From contig NZ_JABRVQ010000012.1 of NCBI RefSeq assembly GCF_013248965.1, positions 30,689 to 94,688 of the forward strand: DNA of 64,000 nucleotides, given 5' to 3'. The translations under genes were made by a program, and so were the position numbers. Below are positions 1 through 9,375 of the stretch, in pieces. The stretch comes from Psychrobacter okhotskensis. Its GTDB lineage: Bacteria; Pseudomonadota; Gammaproteobacteria; Pseudomonadales; Moraxellaceae. The notes under the pieces were generated by a model. The model made no database searches and was not told the DNA's origin. It worked only from the letters and a program-made list of their open reading frames with translations. Every line of letters begins with the position of its first letter. Position 1 is the first letter of the stretch.

Positions 1-2
1 TT

Positions 3-830
3 GCCGGTCACTATAAGCTGCTCGATGGGGTGACTAAATGGATTATGATTGCTCTGGTCTCCGCAACCGTATTAGCGGTCATTATTGCTGCTGGCAAACC
101 GACGGTGATGACGCCTGATTTTATCCCGACGTCTCCTTGGAATTTAGCGACATTAGGATTTATCGTCGCATTGATGGGTTGGATGCCAGCGCCGCTTGAG
201 TTCGCTGCTATCACCTCGATGTGGACATCGGCAAAGAGAAAAGCGGACAACACCACTCATAAACAAGGTTTGCTTGATTTTAATGTGGGCTTTTTGGTTT
301 CTGCTATTTTAGCGTTGTTCTTTTTATCATTGGGTGTTTTCGTTCAGTATGGCTCCGGTCAAGAGATTCAAACCGCTGGCGTCGCTTATATTGATCAGCT
401 GATCAATATGTATACTGCCACTATCGGTGAATGGTCAAGACTGCTAGTCGCCTTCGTCGCCTTTATGTGTATGTTTGGGACTACCATTACCTGTGCGGAT
501 GGTTACGGCCGTGCCAATGCTGAGTGCTGGCGTTTGCTAAAAGGTGAACACGAGATTAATAAGAAGCAGATTGCTTTTTGGACGACCTATGCCATTGGCG
601 GTGGCTTAATTATTATCAGCTTCTTCGCCGGACAGTTAGGCGCGATGTTGAAGTTCGCTATGATATCTGCCTTTGTATCTGCGCCTATTTTTGGCTGGTT
701 GAACTACTCTTTAGTAAAAAACCATCAGAAACTATCAGCAGGTATGAATGTGTATTCGATTATAAGCTTACTATTCTTAGGCGGTGTCGCCTTATTATTC
801 TTAGCTAACCTCGCAGGTATGCTTGGTTAA
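3..830 (+). CDS. Nramp-like divalent metal cation transporter, C-terminal part (5' end outside window)
   Basis: The reading frame is open from the first bases, so the gene begins before the window; the ATG at 30 is internal. About 275 residues are visible, with six or more hydrophobic segments. The segment with Gly-Trp-Met-Pro-Ala-Pro (encoded near 178-195) matches the conserved M-P-x-x transmembrane helix 6 motif of Nramp/MntH-type Mn/Fe transporters, in the MPAP variant found in bacterial Nramp-like proteins rather than the MPHN of classical MntH. An inner-membrane, proton-coupled metal importer is the family expectation; the substrate cannot be told from this fragment. A strong hairpin terminator follows, so it is not co-transcribed with prpB. 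Confidence 0.7.
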   Translation, partial: AGHYKLLDGVTKWIMIALVSATVLAVIIAAGKPTVMTPDFIPTSPWNLATLGFIVALMGWMPAPLEFAAITSMWTSAKRKADNTTHKQGLLDFNVGFLVSAILALFFLSLGVFVQYGSGQEIQTAGVAYIDQLINMYTATIGEWSRLLVAFVAFMCMFGTTITCADGYGRANAECWRLLKGEHEINKKQIAFWTTYAIGGGLIIISFFAGQLGAMLKFAMISAFVSAPIFGWLNYSLVKNHQKLSAGMNVYSIISLLFLGGVALLFLANLAGMLG

Positions 831-880
831 CTGGTTTTTAAGATTTAGCGAATGGCTGAAACGCCGCTTTTAGCTAATAG

Positions 881-914
881 AAAAGCCCTTTTAGCTCAGC
901 TATTAGGGCTTTTT
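881..914 (+). terminator. Rho-independent terminator of the Nramp-like gene
   Basis: Arms AAAAGCCCT (881-889) and AGGGCTTTT (904-912) pair perfectly around a 14-nt loop and end in a T-run, 50 bases after the stop at 830. Confidence 0.8.
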
Positions 915-1109
915 CGTTGTTATAGTAAAACAAAGTTAATTGTAACTAAATGTAAAACACCTCATCTGTCCTAATTCAATTTTTGAGGTTTATGAATAAT
1001 AGTCTTCCTCAACCGCATAAAAATAGATAATGCTATTCACTTAATGAATAGGTTTGATTTAACTAATTTATATATTTATAAAAATTAAACGATTATCGTA
1101 AAACACTGC

Positions 1110-1137
1110 TTTTTGGGCTTGAATAATTGGGTATAAT
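1110..1137 (+). promoter_or_regulatory. Probable prpB promoter (-10 box)
   Basis: A consensus TATAAT lies at 1132-1137 in AT-rich DNA, 47 bases before the prpB ATG. The -35 is weak (TTTTTG at 1110-1115, spacing 16). The rest of 915-1183 shows no gene. No regulator (PrpR or GntR type) is encoded next to the locus in this window. Confidence 0.45.
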
Positions 1138-1183
1138 CAAAGGCAACAACGATAAGATTACCCCTCCACGTAAGGACTACGAC

Positions 1184-2077
1184 ATGACTTCATCATCCGC
1201 TGGTGCCCGCTTCCGCAGTGCCATGAAACAAAAAAATGATAACAATCAACCGCTACAGATCGTAGGTACAATCAATGCTTATACGGCGATGATGGCGACC
1301 CAAGTCGGTCACCAAGCGCTATATCTGTCTGGCGCGGGCGTGGCAAATGCATCATTCGGTCTACCTGACTTAGGTATGACGAGCCTTGATAATGTCCTAG
1401 AAGATGCGCGCCGTATTACTGACGCTGTAGAAACACCGCTATTGGTCGATATCGATACCGGATTTGGTGGTGCTTTTAACATCGCACAAACGATTAAAAA
1501 GATGGAAAGAGCTGGTGTGGCCGCCGTACATATCGAAGATCAAATCGCCCAAAAGCGTTGTGGTCATCGCCCTAACAAAGAAATCGTCAGTATCTCAGAA
1601 ATGGTCGATCGCTTGAAGGCGGCGCTTGATGCCAAAACTGATAGCGACTTTGTCATTATGGCACGTACTGATGCACTTTCTGTTGAAGGACTTGATGCCG
1701 CTGTCGAACGCGCGGTAGCGTTTCAAGAAGCGGGTGCTGATATGATCTTTGCCGAAGCGCTAACAGATATTGAGATGTATCGTAAATTTACGGACGTGCT
1801 AGATATTCCCGTACTGGCGAATATGACTGAGTTTGGTCAGACCGATCTATACACCACTGAGCAATTGCATAACGTTGGTGTTGCAATGACGCTCTACCCG
1901 CTGTCTGCTTTTCGCGCGATGAACAAGGCGGCATTGAACGTTTATCAGCATCTATTGGATGATGGTACCCAAGAAAAAGTCGTCGACACCATGCAGACGC
2001 GTATGGAGCTTTATGATTTCTTAAATTATCATGAGTTTGAACAAAAGCTCGATAAATTGTTTGCTGATAACAAGTAG
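1184..2077 (+). CDS. prpB: 2-methylisocitrate lyase
   Basis: Cleaves 2-methylisocitrate into pyruvate and succinate, the last step of the 2-methylcitrate cycle for propionyl-CoA disposal, in the cytoplasm. The 297-residue product is normal PrpB length. It has the isocitrate-lyase superfamily signature KRCGH at residues 114-118 with catalytic Cys116, and the Mg-binding DxD in Leu-Val-Asp-Ile-Asp (Asp89, Asp91). The start at 1184 is chosen over an upstream in-frame ATG at 1127 because an AAGGA ribosome site (1172-1176) sits 7 bases before it and PrpB homologues begin here. It is first in the locus; prpC and acnD follow on the same strand, with one small gene between prpB and prpC. Confidence 0.95.
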   Translation: MTSSSAGARFRSAMKQKNDNNQPLQIVGTINAYTAMMATQVGHQALYLSGAGVANASFGLPDLGMTSLDNVLEDARRITDAVETPLLVDIDTGFGGAFNIAQTIKKMERAGVAAVHIEDQIAQKRCGHRPNKEIVSISEMVDRLKAALDAKTDSDFVIMARTDALSVEGLDAAVERAVAFQEAGADMIFAEALTDIEMYRKFTDVLDIPVLANMTEFGQTDLYTTEQLHNVGVAMTLYPLSAFRAMNKAALNVYQHLLDDGTQEKVVDTMQTRMELYDFLNYHEFEQKLDKLFADNK

Positions 2078-2172
2078 CTCACAAACAATCTAAGATAAAA
2101 TCTATAGTAGTTACTAGGATTTTATTGGCTTTATCTTCATGAAATTTGTCTTCATTTACCTCTAGGTTACTT

Positions 2173-2820
2173 ATGTTATTTTTTAAAAATACTATCGCTA
2201 AAACTTCGCTGCTTAGCTGTACCCTCGCCGCTCTACTATTGACGGCGGGCTGTGACAATACGTCAAAAAGCGCTGATGACGCGACTAAGGACACAAGCGA
2301 CGTTACTGCTACTGACACTAAAGCAACGCCTGCTGCTTCGGCTGCCAGTCAAGACGATTTAGTCATGACAACGATCACGCTAGATACCGTAAATAGTCTA
2401 TTATTCACGCCTATTATTAGTAGCGGTGCACTCAATACAGAGCAAGTGAGCTGTCTTGAGGCGCGTGACAAGGATTTGGGCAAGGCTGAGATGGATGCTT
2501 TTTATAAGAGCCAGTTTACTGCTGCAGAGTTAAATGAGCTAAACGAATTTTATTCTTCAGATGTGGGCAAAAAGCTAATTGCTTTTGGTAATGAGCAATT
2601 GCGGGCTATGAACGGCGAAGAAATCGCCACGCCGATGGCTGACCCTACACCAGAAGAGATGACTAAGATTCAGACGTTTATGGAATCGCCGCTCGGTGTC
2701 AAGTATATGAAGATCAACAATGCTGAGGGTGAAGGCAGCGCTATGGAGGTATTAAACGTACCCATTAATGCTGAATTTGAGCGTTGTAATGTCGATTTAG
2801 ATGCCTCAGAGCCTATGTAG
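2173..2820 (+). CDS. Predicted lipoprotein, DUF2059-like
   Basis: A 215-residue protein with an N-terminal hydrophobic signal ending in a lipobox (Leu-Thr-Ala-Gly-Cys, Cys near residue 26), followed by a low-complexity Ser/Thr/Ala/Asp linker and a helical C-terminal domain. Phrases such as FYSSDVGKKLIAF and MESPLGVKYMK resemble the repeated SPxGxK motifs of DUF2059 proteins; this is a similarity by eye. An ATG with a short TAGG site is preferred to the TTG at 2146. The likely location is periplasmic face, lipid-anchored. It lies between prpB and prpC, where a methylcitrate-cycle enzyme would be expected, and has no obvious metabolic role. Confidence 0.6.
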   Translation: MLFFKNTIAKTSLLSCTLAALLLTAGCDNTSKSADDATKDTSDVTATDTKATPAASAASQDDLVMTTITLDTVNSLLFTPIISSGALNTEQVSCLEARDKDLGKAEMDAFYKSQFTAAELNELNEFYSSDVGKKLIAFGNEQLRAMNGEEIATPMADPTPEEMTKIQTFMESPLGVKYMKINNAEGEGSAMEVLNVPINAEFERCNVDLDASEPM

Positions 2821-2907
2821 CGCTCAGCTATATAGTGAACTATAAATTAACGGTAATAAACACTCCCTTTCCAACCCAAAAAAGCTACCAACAAAAGGAA
2901 TTTCATC

Positions 2908-4047
2908 ATGGCAGCACAAAACCCATCAACAAAAGTATTGTCAGGCGCAGGTCTACGCGGTCAAGTCGCAGGTAAAACAGCTTTATCAACTGTTGGTAAA
3001 TCAGGCTCAGGTTTGACCTATCGCGGTTATGATGTGTCAGAACTGGCAGATAAATGCATCTTTGAAGAAGTGGCTTACTTGCTACTTTATGGCAATTTGC
3101 CAACCCAGAGCGAGCTAGAGGCTTATCAAGCCAAACTCAAAAAACTGCGTGGTCTGCCGCAAGCCCTAAAAGACGTACTCGAACGCATTCCAGCTGACGC
3201 CCATCCAATGGATGTACTGCGTACTGGTTGCTCTATGCTCGGCAACCTAGAGACGGAAACTGATTTCTCGCAAGAGAACGATCAAACCGATCGTATGCTG
3301 GCGACATTCCCATCAATCATCAACTACTGGTATCGCTTTACTCATGACAATGTGCGTATCGAAACCGACACCGATGATGAGACGATTGGTGGTCACTTCT
3401 TGCATCTGCTCAAAGGTGAAAAGCCAAACGATCTACACGAAAAAGTAATGAACGTCTCACTTATCTTGTATGCAGAGCATGAGTTTAACGCTTCGACCTT
3501 TACCGCGCGTGTCTGTGCGTCTACTCTATCTGATATCCATTCTTGCATTACCGGCGCGATTGGCTCACTGCGTGGCCCTCTCCATGGCGGCGCGAACGAA
3601 GCAGCGATGGATATGATTGAAGGCTTTAGCTCACCTGATGACGCTGAAGAAGAAATGATGGGTATGCTGGCGCGTAAAGACAAAATCATGGGCTTTGGTC
3701 ATGCGATCTATAGCGAGTCAGATCCACGTAACGTCGTCATTAAAGGTTGGGCTGAGAAGCTAGCCGCTGACGTTGGTGATGAAGTGCTATACCCAGTATC
3801 AGTACGCTGTGAAGAAGTCATGTGGCGTGAAAAGAAACTGTTCTGTAACGCCGATTTCTTCCATGCGTCTGCCTATCACTTTATGGGTATTCCAACCAAG
3901 TTATTCACGCCAATCTTTGTGTGTTCGCGTCTAACCGGCTGGGCAGCACACGTGTTTGAGCAACGTGCCAATAACCGTATCATTCGCCCAAGTGCAGAAT
4001 ATACCGGTGAAGAATTGCGTCCAGTACCAGAGATGAGTGCGCGTTAA
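2908..4047 (+). CDS. prpC: 2-methylcitrate synthase
   Basis: Condenses propionyl-CoA with oxaloacetate to 2-methylcitrate and CoA, the entry step of the cycle. The 379 residues match the short PrpC/type II citrate synthase class. The catalytic triad is visible as His226 in GPLHGGAN, His265 in GFGHAIY and Asp316 in CNADFFHAS. An AAAGGAA ribosome site precedes the ATG. The 87-base gap after the lipoprotein gene holds no terminator, so read-through from prpB is possible. A general citrate synthase is the alternative, but the neighbours prpB and acnD argue for PrpC. Confidence 0.95.
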   Translation: MAAQNPSTKVLSGAGLRGQVAGKTALSTVGKSGSGLTYRGYDVSELADKCIFEEVAYLLLYGNLPTQSELEAYQAKLKKLRGLPQALKDVLERIPADAHPMDVLRTGCSMLGNLETETDFSQENDQTDRMLATFPSIINYWYRFTHDNVRIETDTDDETIGGHFLHLLKGEKPNDLHEKVMNVSLILYAEHEFNASTFTARVCASTLSDIHSCITGAIGSLRGPLHGGANEAAMDMIEGFSSPDDAEEEMMGMLARKDKIMGFGHAIYSESDPRNVVIKGWAEKLAADVGDEVLYPVSVRCEEVMWREKKLFCNADFFHASAYHFMGIPTKLFTPIFVCSRLTGWAAHVFEQRANNRIIRPSAEYTGEELRPVPEMSAR

Positions 4048-4066
4048 TTTTTCTTGATATAGATGG

Positions 4067-4125
4067 TTTGCAGGGTGTGTCTTCCTTACGTGTTTTAAAA
4101 CTATGTATGAATCACACCCTACAAA
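4067..4125 (+). repeat. Inverted repeat between prpC and acnD, AGGGYGTG family
   Basis: Thirteen-base arms (4067-4079 and 4113-4125, one mismatch) share the tip AGGGTGTG with palindromes at 15456, 23234 and 31871. There is a 33-base loop and no T-run, so it is not a standard terminator; it could act as a processing or attenuating hairpin inside the operon. The short reading frame through it (4068-4274) has no coding character. Confidence 0.5.
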
Positions 4126-4246
4126 TACTTACCTCTAACGCTTTAAAAGTTTTTTTAGCAAACTCTGCTTTTATCTTGATGATTTTGCTAAAAGAACTAT
4201 TCTTTTTTAGCCCTCATTCCAACCAGCCAACAGCCAAAGGTGACTT

Positions 4247-6904
4247 ATGGACAACGCCCTCGTACAACCGATGAATGAACCCTTTAAAAAGCCATTACCC
4301 GGCACCGACCTGTATTACTTTGACACTCGCGAAGCGATTGAGAGCATTGAAGCTGGCGCTTATGACAAGCTACCGTTCTGCTCAAAGGTATTGTGTGAAA
4401 ACTTGGTACGCCGTTGCCCACCAGAAGACTTAACCGATGCACTTAAGCAACATATCGAAGGCAAGCAAGACCTAGATTTTCCATGGTACCCTGCTCGCGT
4501 CGTTTGTCATGATATCCTAGGTCAGACTGCGTTTGTTGATTTGGCAGGTCTCCGTGACGCCATCGCTGAGCAAGGCGGTGACCCTTCAAAAGTGAACCCA
4601 ATCGTCCCAACGCAGTTGATTGTTGACCATTCACTAGCCGTTGAGCATGCAGGCTTTGAAGAAAACGCTTTTGAGAAAAACCGTGCTATCGAAGAGCGCC
4701 GTAATGATGACCGTTTCCACTTTATCAACTGGTGTCAGTATGCCTTTGATAACGTCAACGTCGTACCACCGGGTAACGGCATCATGCATCAGATTAATTT
4801 AGAAAAAATGTCGCCAGTCGTCCAAGTCGTACACAATAAAGCCGGTGAACAAGTAGCCTTTGCCGATACTTTGGTCGGTACCGACAGCCATACGCCAATG
4901 GTTGATGCGTTGGGTGTTATCTCAATCGGTGTCGGTGGATTAGAGGCCGAAAGTGTCATGCTAGGCAACCCATCGTATATGCGCTTGCCGGATTACGTTG
5001 GTGTTAAATTAACCGGAAAATTGCAAAAAGGTATTACTGGTACCGATTTGGTACTGGCTATGACCGAGTTCTTACGTGATGCAGGCGTGGTCTCTACTTA
5101 TATTGAATTCTTCGGTGAAGGTGCGCGCGCGCTTACCGTTGGTGATCGCGCCTCTATCTCCAATATGACGCCTGAATATGGCGCGACGGCTGCGATGTTC
5201 TATATCGATGAGCAAACCATCGATTATTTACGCCTAACCGGTCGTAGTGAAGATCAAATTAAACTGGTCGAGCAATATGCGAAGCAGACCGGTCTATGGG
5301 CAGATGGCATGGAAAATGCCGTTTACGACCGCGTGCTTGAATTTGACTTGTCAGCAGTTGTCCGTAATATGGCAGGCCCTTCACGTCCGCATGCTCGCGT
5401 TTCAACCACGGATTTGGTTGCTAAAGGTATTGCTCACAGTGAGGGTGACAAACTCCCTGAACCAGAAGATGGCCTCATGCCAGATGGCGCGGTGATTATC
5501 GCAGCGATTACCAGCTGTACCAATACCTCTAACCCTCGCAATATGGTTGCCGCTGGCCTTGTCGCCCGTAATGCTAATGCCAAAGGCCTACTACGCAAGC
5601 CTTGGGTAAAATCATCATTAGCGCCTGGCTCAAAAACGGTCAAAATGTACTTAGAAGAAGCTGGACTGATGCCTGATCTACAAAAAATCGGCTTTGATGT
5701 GGTTGGTTTTGCCTGTACGACTTGTAATGGTATGAGCGGTGCATTAGACCCTGAGATCGAAAAAGAAATCATCGACCGCGACCTATTCAGCACGGCAGTA
5801 CTTTCTGGTAACCGTAACTTTGACGGTCGTATCCATCCTTATGCTAAGCAAGCCTTCTTAGCGTCACCACCATTGGTTATCGCTTACGCCATTGCGGGTA
5901 ATATTCGTTTCGATATCGAAAAAGATTCATTAGGTAAGGATCAAGACGGCAATAACGTTTATCTAAAAGACATCTGGTTTGATGACGAAGAAGTCGATGC
6001 CATCGTCGCCAAAGCTGTGAAGCCTGAGCAATTCAACGCTGTGTACATCCCTATGTTTGATGAAGCCAAAAAAGATACAGGCAAGGCACTAAGCCCCTTA
6101 TACGATTGGCGCGAGATGACCACTTATATTCGCCGTCCGCCCTATTGGGAAGGTAAAATGGCCGCGATGAATAAGCTAAAAGGCATGCGTCCATTGGCTG
6201 TATTGGGGGACAATATCACCACCGACCATATGTCACCGTCTAATGCCATTATGGGTGACTCGGCCGCTGGCGAGTACCTCGATACCATGGGCTTACCAAG
6301 CGAGGACTATAATTCTTATGCAACGCATCGCGGTGACCATTTGACCGCGCAACGTGCGACCTTTGCCAATCCAAAATTATTGAACGAGATGGTTCGTGAT
6401 GAAGCAGGCAATGTTATTCAAGGCTCACTGGCCCGTGTGGAACCACAAGGTCAAATTATACGCATGTGGGAAGCGATTGAGACCTATATGAACCGTGAGC
6501 AGCCGCTCATCATCATCGCAGGTGATGGCTATGGTCAAGGCTCAAGCCGTGACTGGGCGGCAAAAGGTGTGCGTTTAGCTGGCGTGGAAGCCGTCGTCGC
6601 TGAAGACTTTGAACGTATCCATCGTCAAAACTTAGTGGGCATGGGCGCGCTACCGTTACAGTTCGAAAAAGGCACAGATCGCCATACCCTAAACATTGAT
6701 GGTACGGAAACCTTTGATGTAACGGGTGACGTCTCCGCTGGCGGGCTGATGACCTTAGTCGTTAATCGTGCTGACGGCAGCAAAACTGAAACCCCTATCA
6801 TCTGCCGTTTAGATACCGCTGATGAAGTCAAAATGTATAACGCCGGCGGTATGCTACAACGCTTTGCCAAAGAGTTTATCGATGGCACGTTAGATATTGC
6901 GTAG
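4247..6904 (+). CDS. acnD: Fe/S-dependent 2-methylcitrate dehydratase
   Basis: Aconitase-family enzyme that dehydrates 2-methylcitrate; in characterised systems it works only with the partner PrpF. The 885-residue length and overall pattern fit AcnD. The 4Fe-4S cysteine ligands are Cys424 in ITSCTNTSNP and Cys490/Cys493 in GFACTTCNG. The C-terminal swivel domain holds GDNITTDHMSPS and GYGQGSSRDWA. AAAGGTGA precedes the ATG. It is separated from prpF by ndh and a toxin-antitoxin pair and is followed by its own terminator, so the usual acnD-prpF coupling is broken here. An ordinary aconitase A is the alternative, made unlikely by context. Confidence 0.93.
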   Translation: MDNALVQPMNEPFKKPLPGTDLYYFDTREAIESIEAGAYDKLPFCSKVLCENLVRRCPPEDLTDALKQHIEGKQDLDFPWYPARVVCHDILGQTAFVDLAGLRDAIAEQGGDPSKVNPIVPTQLIVDHSLAVEHAGFEENAFEKNRAIEERRNDDRFHFINWCQYAFDNVNVVPPGNGIMHQINLEKMSPVVQVVHNKAGEQVAFADTLVGTDSHTPMVDALGVISIGVGGLEAESVMLGNPSYMRLPDYVGVKLTGKLQKGITGTDLVLAMTEFLRDAGVVSTYIEFFGEGARALTVGDRASISNMTPEYGATAAMFYIDEQTIDYLRLTGRSEDQIKLVEQYAKQTGLWADGMENAVYDRVLEFDLSAVVRNMAGPSRPHARVSTTDLVAKGIAHSEGDKLPEPEDGLMPDGAVIIAAITSCTNTSNPRNMVAAGLVARNANAKGLLRKPWVKSSLAPGSKTVKMYLEEAGLMPDLQKIGFDVVGFACTTCNGMSGALDPEIEKEIIDRDLFSTAVLSGNRNFDGRIHPYAKQAFLASPPLVIAYAIAGNIRFDIEKDSLGKDQDGNNVYLKDIWFDDEEVDAIVAKAVKPEQFNAVYIPMFDEAKKDTGKALSPLYDWREMTTYIRRPPYWEGKMAAMNKLKGMRPLAVLGDNITTDHMSPSNAIMGDSAAGEYLDTMGLPSEDYNSYATHRGDHLTAQRATFANPKLLNEMVRDEAGNVIQGSLARVEPQGQIIRMWEAIETYMNREQPLIIIAGDGYGQGSSRDWAAKGVRLAGVEAVVAEDFERIHRQNLVGMGALPLQFEKGTDRHTLNIDGTETFDVTGDVSAGGLMTLVVNRADGSKTETPIICRLDTADEVKMYNAGGMLQRFAKEFIDGTLDIA

Positions 6905-6944
6905 ATGTTTGCCTTTGATTTACATCTTTTAAAATGTTAAGTAC

Positions 6945-6978
6945 AAAAAGAGCTACTTTAAAAGTGGCTCTTTTTTTA
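6945..6978 (+). terminator. Terminator after acnD
   Basis: AAAAAGAGCTACTTT pairs with AAAGTGGCTCTTTTT (one G-T pair) and ends in a run of Ts, 40 bases after acnD. It closes the prpB-prpC-acnD unit. Confidence 0.8.
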
Positions 6979-7159
6979 TTTTCGCTAAATTAATGAACAA
7001 AATTCAGCCTTTGTTCTCTTGCTATAGGTTTCAAACCCCGTTGATTTATAATATACTGGTTTGGTTCACAACGTATTGTCCTAATCATTACCTTATTTTA
7101 TTGACCCCTATCAGCTTCTGTTATTTCACAAATTACTGTAAAGACAAAAAGGAAATATA

Positions 7160-8572
7160 ATGAGCACTCTTATCGTAGACAATGAAATCAAGCTGAATAA
7201 AAACAACCAGCCATTGAGCAGTCACCAAGCATCATTATCCTCAAAGCTATCTGCGAAGTTACCTGAAAAATCACCTACCAAATTACCTGCAGAAACAGAT
7301 AACCGCCGTCATATCGTCTTAATTGGTGCAGGCTTTGCCGGTATTCGTTGTCTTGAGCAATTGGCCAAATATAGCGCTGACCGTATCACCTTAGTTGACC
7401 GTAATGACTATCACTTTTTCCCACCGCTGATCTATCAAGTCTCTGCTGGATTTTTAGCGTCATCAGATATCAGTTATCCGCTACGTCGATACATCTCAAA
7501 TTATGACAATGTCCGCTATCGTCAAGGTACGCTCTTAAGCATCAATCCTAAAGATAAAACCATCACTCTGGACACCGGTGAGATTTCTTACGACCGTTTG
7601 ATTATTGCAAAGGGTGCAGAGACCAATTATTTTGGCAATCAAGAGTTAGCCATGCATGCGTTGCCAATGAAAACCATAAAAGACGCACTCAGTATCCGCA
7701 ACCACATGCTGTCACAGTTTAATTATGCGGCTTCATTGCCCGTTGCCGAGCGTGAGCCCTACTTGTCCATCGTCATCGCTGGTGGTGGTCCTAGTGGTGT
7801 TGAGCTGGCAGGCGTGATGTCTGAAATTCGTAGATATACCCTTCATAAAGAGTATCCAGAGTTATTAGATAATATCGGCGGTATAACGTTAGTGACGGCC
7901 GATCCTGTGTTGCTCGCGCCAATGAGTGAATCATCACAACAGTATACCAAGCTACAAATGGAGAAATTCAGAGTTGATCTGATCTTTAGTGATCCTGTAA
8001 AAAGTTACGATGGTCATATGGTTACCCTACAAAGTGGGCAGACTCTGCACACACACAACCTTATCTGGACGGCAGGCGTCACTTGTGATTTTATACAAGG
8101 GCTCGATACAGAGGATTATGGTCAAGGTAAGCGCTTACTGGTTGACAGTCATTTGAGTTTAATAAATCATAACGACATATACGCACTTGGCGATATTGCA
8201 CTGGCCACTCATGATGAAGCGTACCCGAAAGGTCATCCCCAGTTAGGTCAAGTGGCGAGCAGTCAGGGCACCTATCTCGGTAAGTATTTAAGCGGTAAAA
8301 CTGATAAAGCATTTCATTATAAACATAGCGGTGATATGGCGATGATTGGACGTCTCACTGCGGTTGCTGATATTAACGGATCGCATTTGAAGGGCTTTAT
8401 TGCGTGGTTTGCTTGGGTTGTCATTCATATCTTGTCGCTTAGCACCGCCAAAAATCGTTTGGCGACGACTTGGAATTGGATGGTTGCTTTTTTTACCGGA
8501 AAGCAGTCCTTCCGTATGAGTATTGAGCCACACGAAGATTCGTTTAAACTTAAGAAAGAGTCCAAACTTTAA
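7160..8572 (+). CDS. ndh: Type II NADH:quinone oxidoreductase-like FAD enzyme
   Basis: A 470-residue pyridine-nucleotide-disulphide family flavoprotein. The FAD-binding GAGFAG is at residues 56-61, and the NAD-binding GGGPSGVELAG starts at about 208. YALGDIA near residue 340 is the second FAD contact. C-terminal hydrophobic/amphipathic stretches fit membrane attachment. The family oxidises NADH and reduces quinone without pumping protons. The first 48 residues are a low-complexity Lys/Ser/Pro leader not usual for NDH-2. GGAAATATA precedes the ATG. It stands alone between two terminated units. Other members of the family oxidise different donors, so the symbol is provisional. Confidence 0.75.
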   Translation: MSTLIVDNEIKLNKNNQPLSSHQASLSSKLSAKLPEKSPTKLPAETDNRRHIVLIGAGFAGIRCLEQLAKYSADRITLVDRNDYHFFPPLIYQVSAGFLASSDISYPLRRYISNYDNVRYRQGTLLSINPKDKTITLDTGEISYDRLIIAKGAETNYFGNQELAMHALPMKTIKDALSIRNHMLSQFNYAASLPVAEREPYLSIVIAGGGPSGVELAGVMSEIRRYTLHKEYPELLDNIGGITLVTADPVLLAPMSESSQQYTKLQMEKFRVDLIFSDPVKSYDGHMVTLQSGQTLHTHNLIWTAGVTCDFIQGLDTEDYGQGKRLLVDSHLSLINHNDIYALGDIALATHDEAYPKGHPQLGQVASSQGTYLGKYLSGKTDKAFHYKHSGDMAMIGRLTAVADINGSHLKGFIAWFAWVVIHILSLSTAKNRLATTWNWMVAFFTGKQSFRMSIEPHEDSFKLKKESKL

Positions 8573-8635
8573 AATTCGTGATCACAATAGCTTCACCCAA
8601 TCAGGATGGGTTGAGTTCTACTGATCAATAGCGTA

Positions 8636-8659
8636 ACATGTACAATGTATTGTACATGT
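8636..8659. promoter_or_regulatory. YefM-type operator palindrome
   Basis: Arms ACATGTACAAT (8636-8646) and ATTGTACATGT (8649-8659) are perfect inverted repeats around GT. They contain two TGTACA hexamers, the core recognised by E. coli YefM/YefM-YoeB. The palindrome ends 13 bases before the yefM ATG, placing it over the promoter/start region, as expected for conditional autorepression. Confidence 0.8.
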
Positions 8660-8672
8660 ATAGGAGTCTCTC

Positions 8673-8999
8673 ATGAGAGTAATCAGTTTTTCAGAAGCCC
8701 GAAAGCATTTGAAGTCTGTTTTAGATACGGTAAATGACGATGCCAATGCCACTATCGTGACTCGCCGTGATGCGGATGATGCGGTAGTGATGTCTCTCGA
8801 TTATTATAATAGCCTAATGGAAACGGTTTATTTATTAAAATCACCTGCCAATGCGGCGCACTTAGCGGACTCTATTGCCCAATATAAAGCTGGCAAGACT
8901 GTTACGCGTGAACTAATTGATACAGCAGAAGGCAGTGGTAAAAGTGACGGTAGTAGCGATGACAATGAGCATACAGATAGTGATATTGAGAATGCTTGA
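8673..8999 (+). CDS. yefM: Type II antitoxin, Phd/YefM family
   Basis: A 108-residue protein whose first ~83 residues match YefM (start MRVISFSEARKHLK, then TRRDADDAVVMSLDYYNSLMETVYLL). YefM folds as a DNA-binding dimer with a disordered C-terminal tail that wraps the toxin. This one carries about 25 extra C-terminal residues, rich in Asp/Ser/Glu/Gly, beyond the usual 83. AGGAG precedes the ATG. It is followed 35 bases later by the toxin gene. The operator palindrome just upstream supports autoregulation. The pair sits between ndh and prpF. Confidence 0.9.
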   Translation: MRVISFSEARKHLKSVLDTVNDDANATIVTRRDADDAVVMSLDYYNSLMETVYLLKSPANAAHLADSIAQYKAGKTVTRELIDTAEGSGKSDGSSDDNEHTDSDIENA

Positions 9000-9034
9000 T
9001 CTCAAAGGCTTTCATAAACGTAAAAGATCTGATC

Positions 9035-9295
9035 ATGAGTGAACAATTAGCATGGACAGATGCTGCGTGGAAGGACTATCTATACTGGCAAACACAAGAT
9101 AAAAAAACACTCAAGCGCATCAACAAGCTCATTACCGAATGTAAGCGTAATCCGTTTGAAGGCATTGGCAAACCTGAACCTTTAAAAGAAAACTTATCCG
9201 GATTTTGGTCAAGACGCATCGATGATGCCAATCGGTTGGTGTACGCCGTTGATGATAACTATTTGACGATTATTTCGTGTCGCTATCATTATTAA
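9035..9295 (+). CDS. yoeB: Ribosome-dependent mRNA interferase toxin, Txe/YoeB family
   Basis: An 86-residue RelE-superfamily toxin that cuts mRNA at the ribosomal A site in characterised homologues. The family pattern is visible: WTDAAWKDYLYWQTQDKKTLKRIN, then GKPEPLKENLSGFWSRRIDDANRLVYAV, and the C-terminal CRYHY with the His-Tyr catalytic end. The ATG at 9035 is chosen because YoeB proteins begin about here; an in-frame TTG at 8996 overlapping yefM would add 13 residues. The ribosome site is weak (AAAGATC), which would favour antitoxin excess. All expected catalytic-end residues are present, so it looks functional. Confidence 0.9.
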   Translation: MSEQLAWTDAAWKDYLYWQTQDKKTLKRINKLITECKRNPFEGIGKPEPLKENLSGFWSRRIDDANRLVYAVDDNYLTIISCRYHY

Positions 9296-9375
9296 CGAGC
9301 ATGTCCATTCGTTCGTGTTTACTTGATGACGCCGCCATACCCAATCTTATAACAATACAAAAAGGACTTCTAGCA

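Noticed and set aside
4068..4274. 68-residue open frame between prpC and acnD
   Set aside because: No ribosome site or homology, runs through an inverted repeat and overlaps the acnD start in another frame.
5434..5793. 119-residue frame antisense to acnD
   Set aside because: Covers the Fe/S cysteine motifs of acnD in reverse; no independent evidence.
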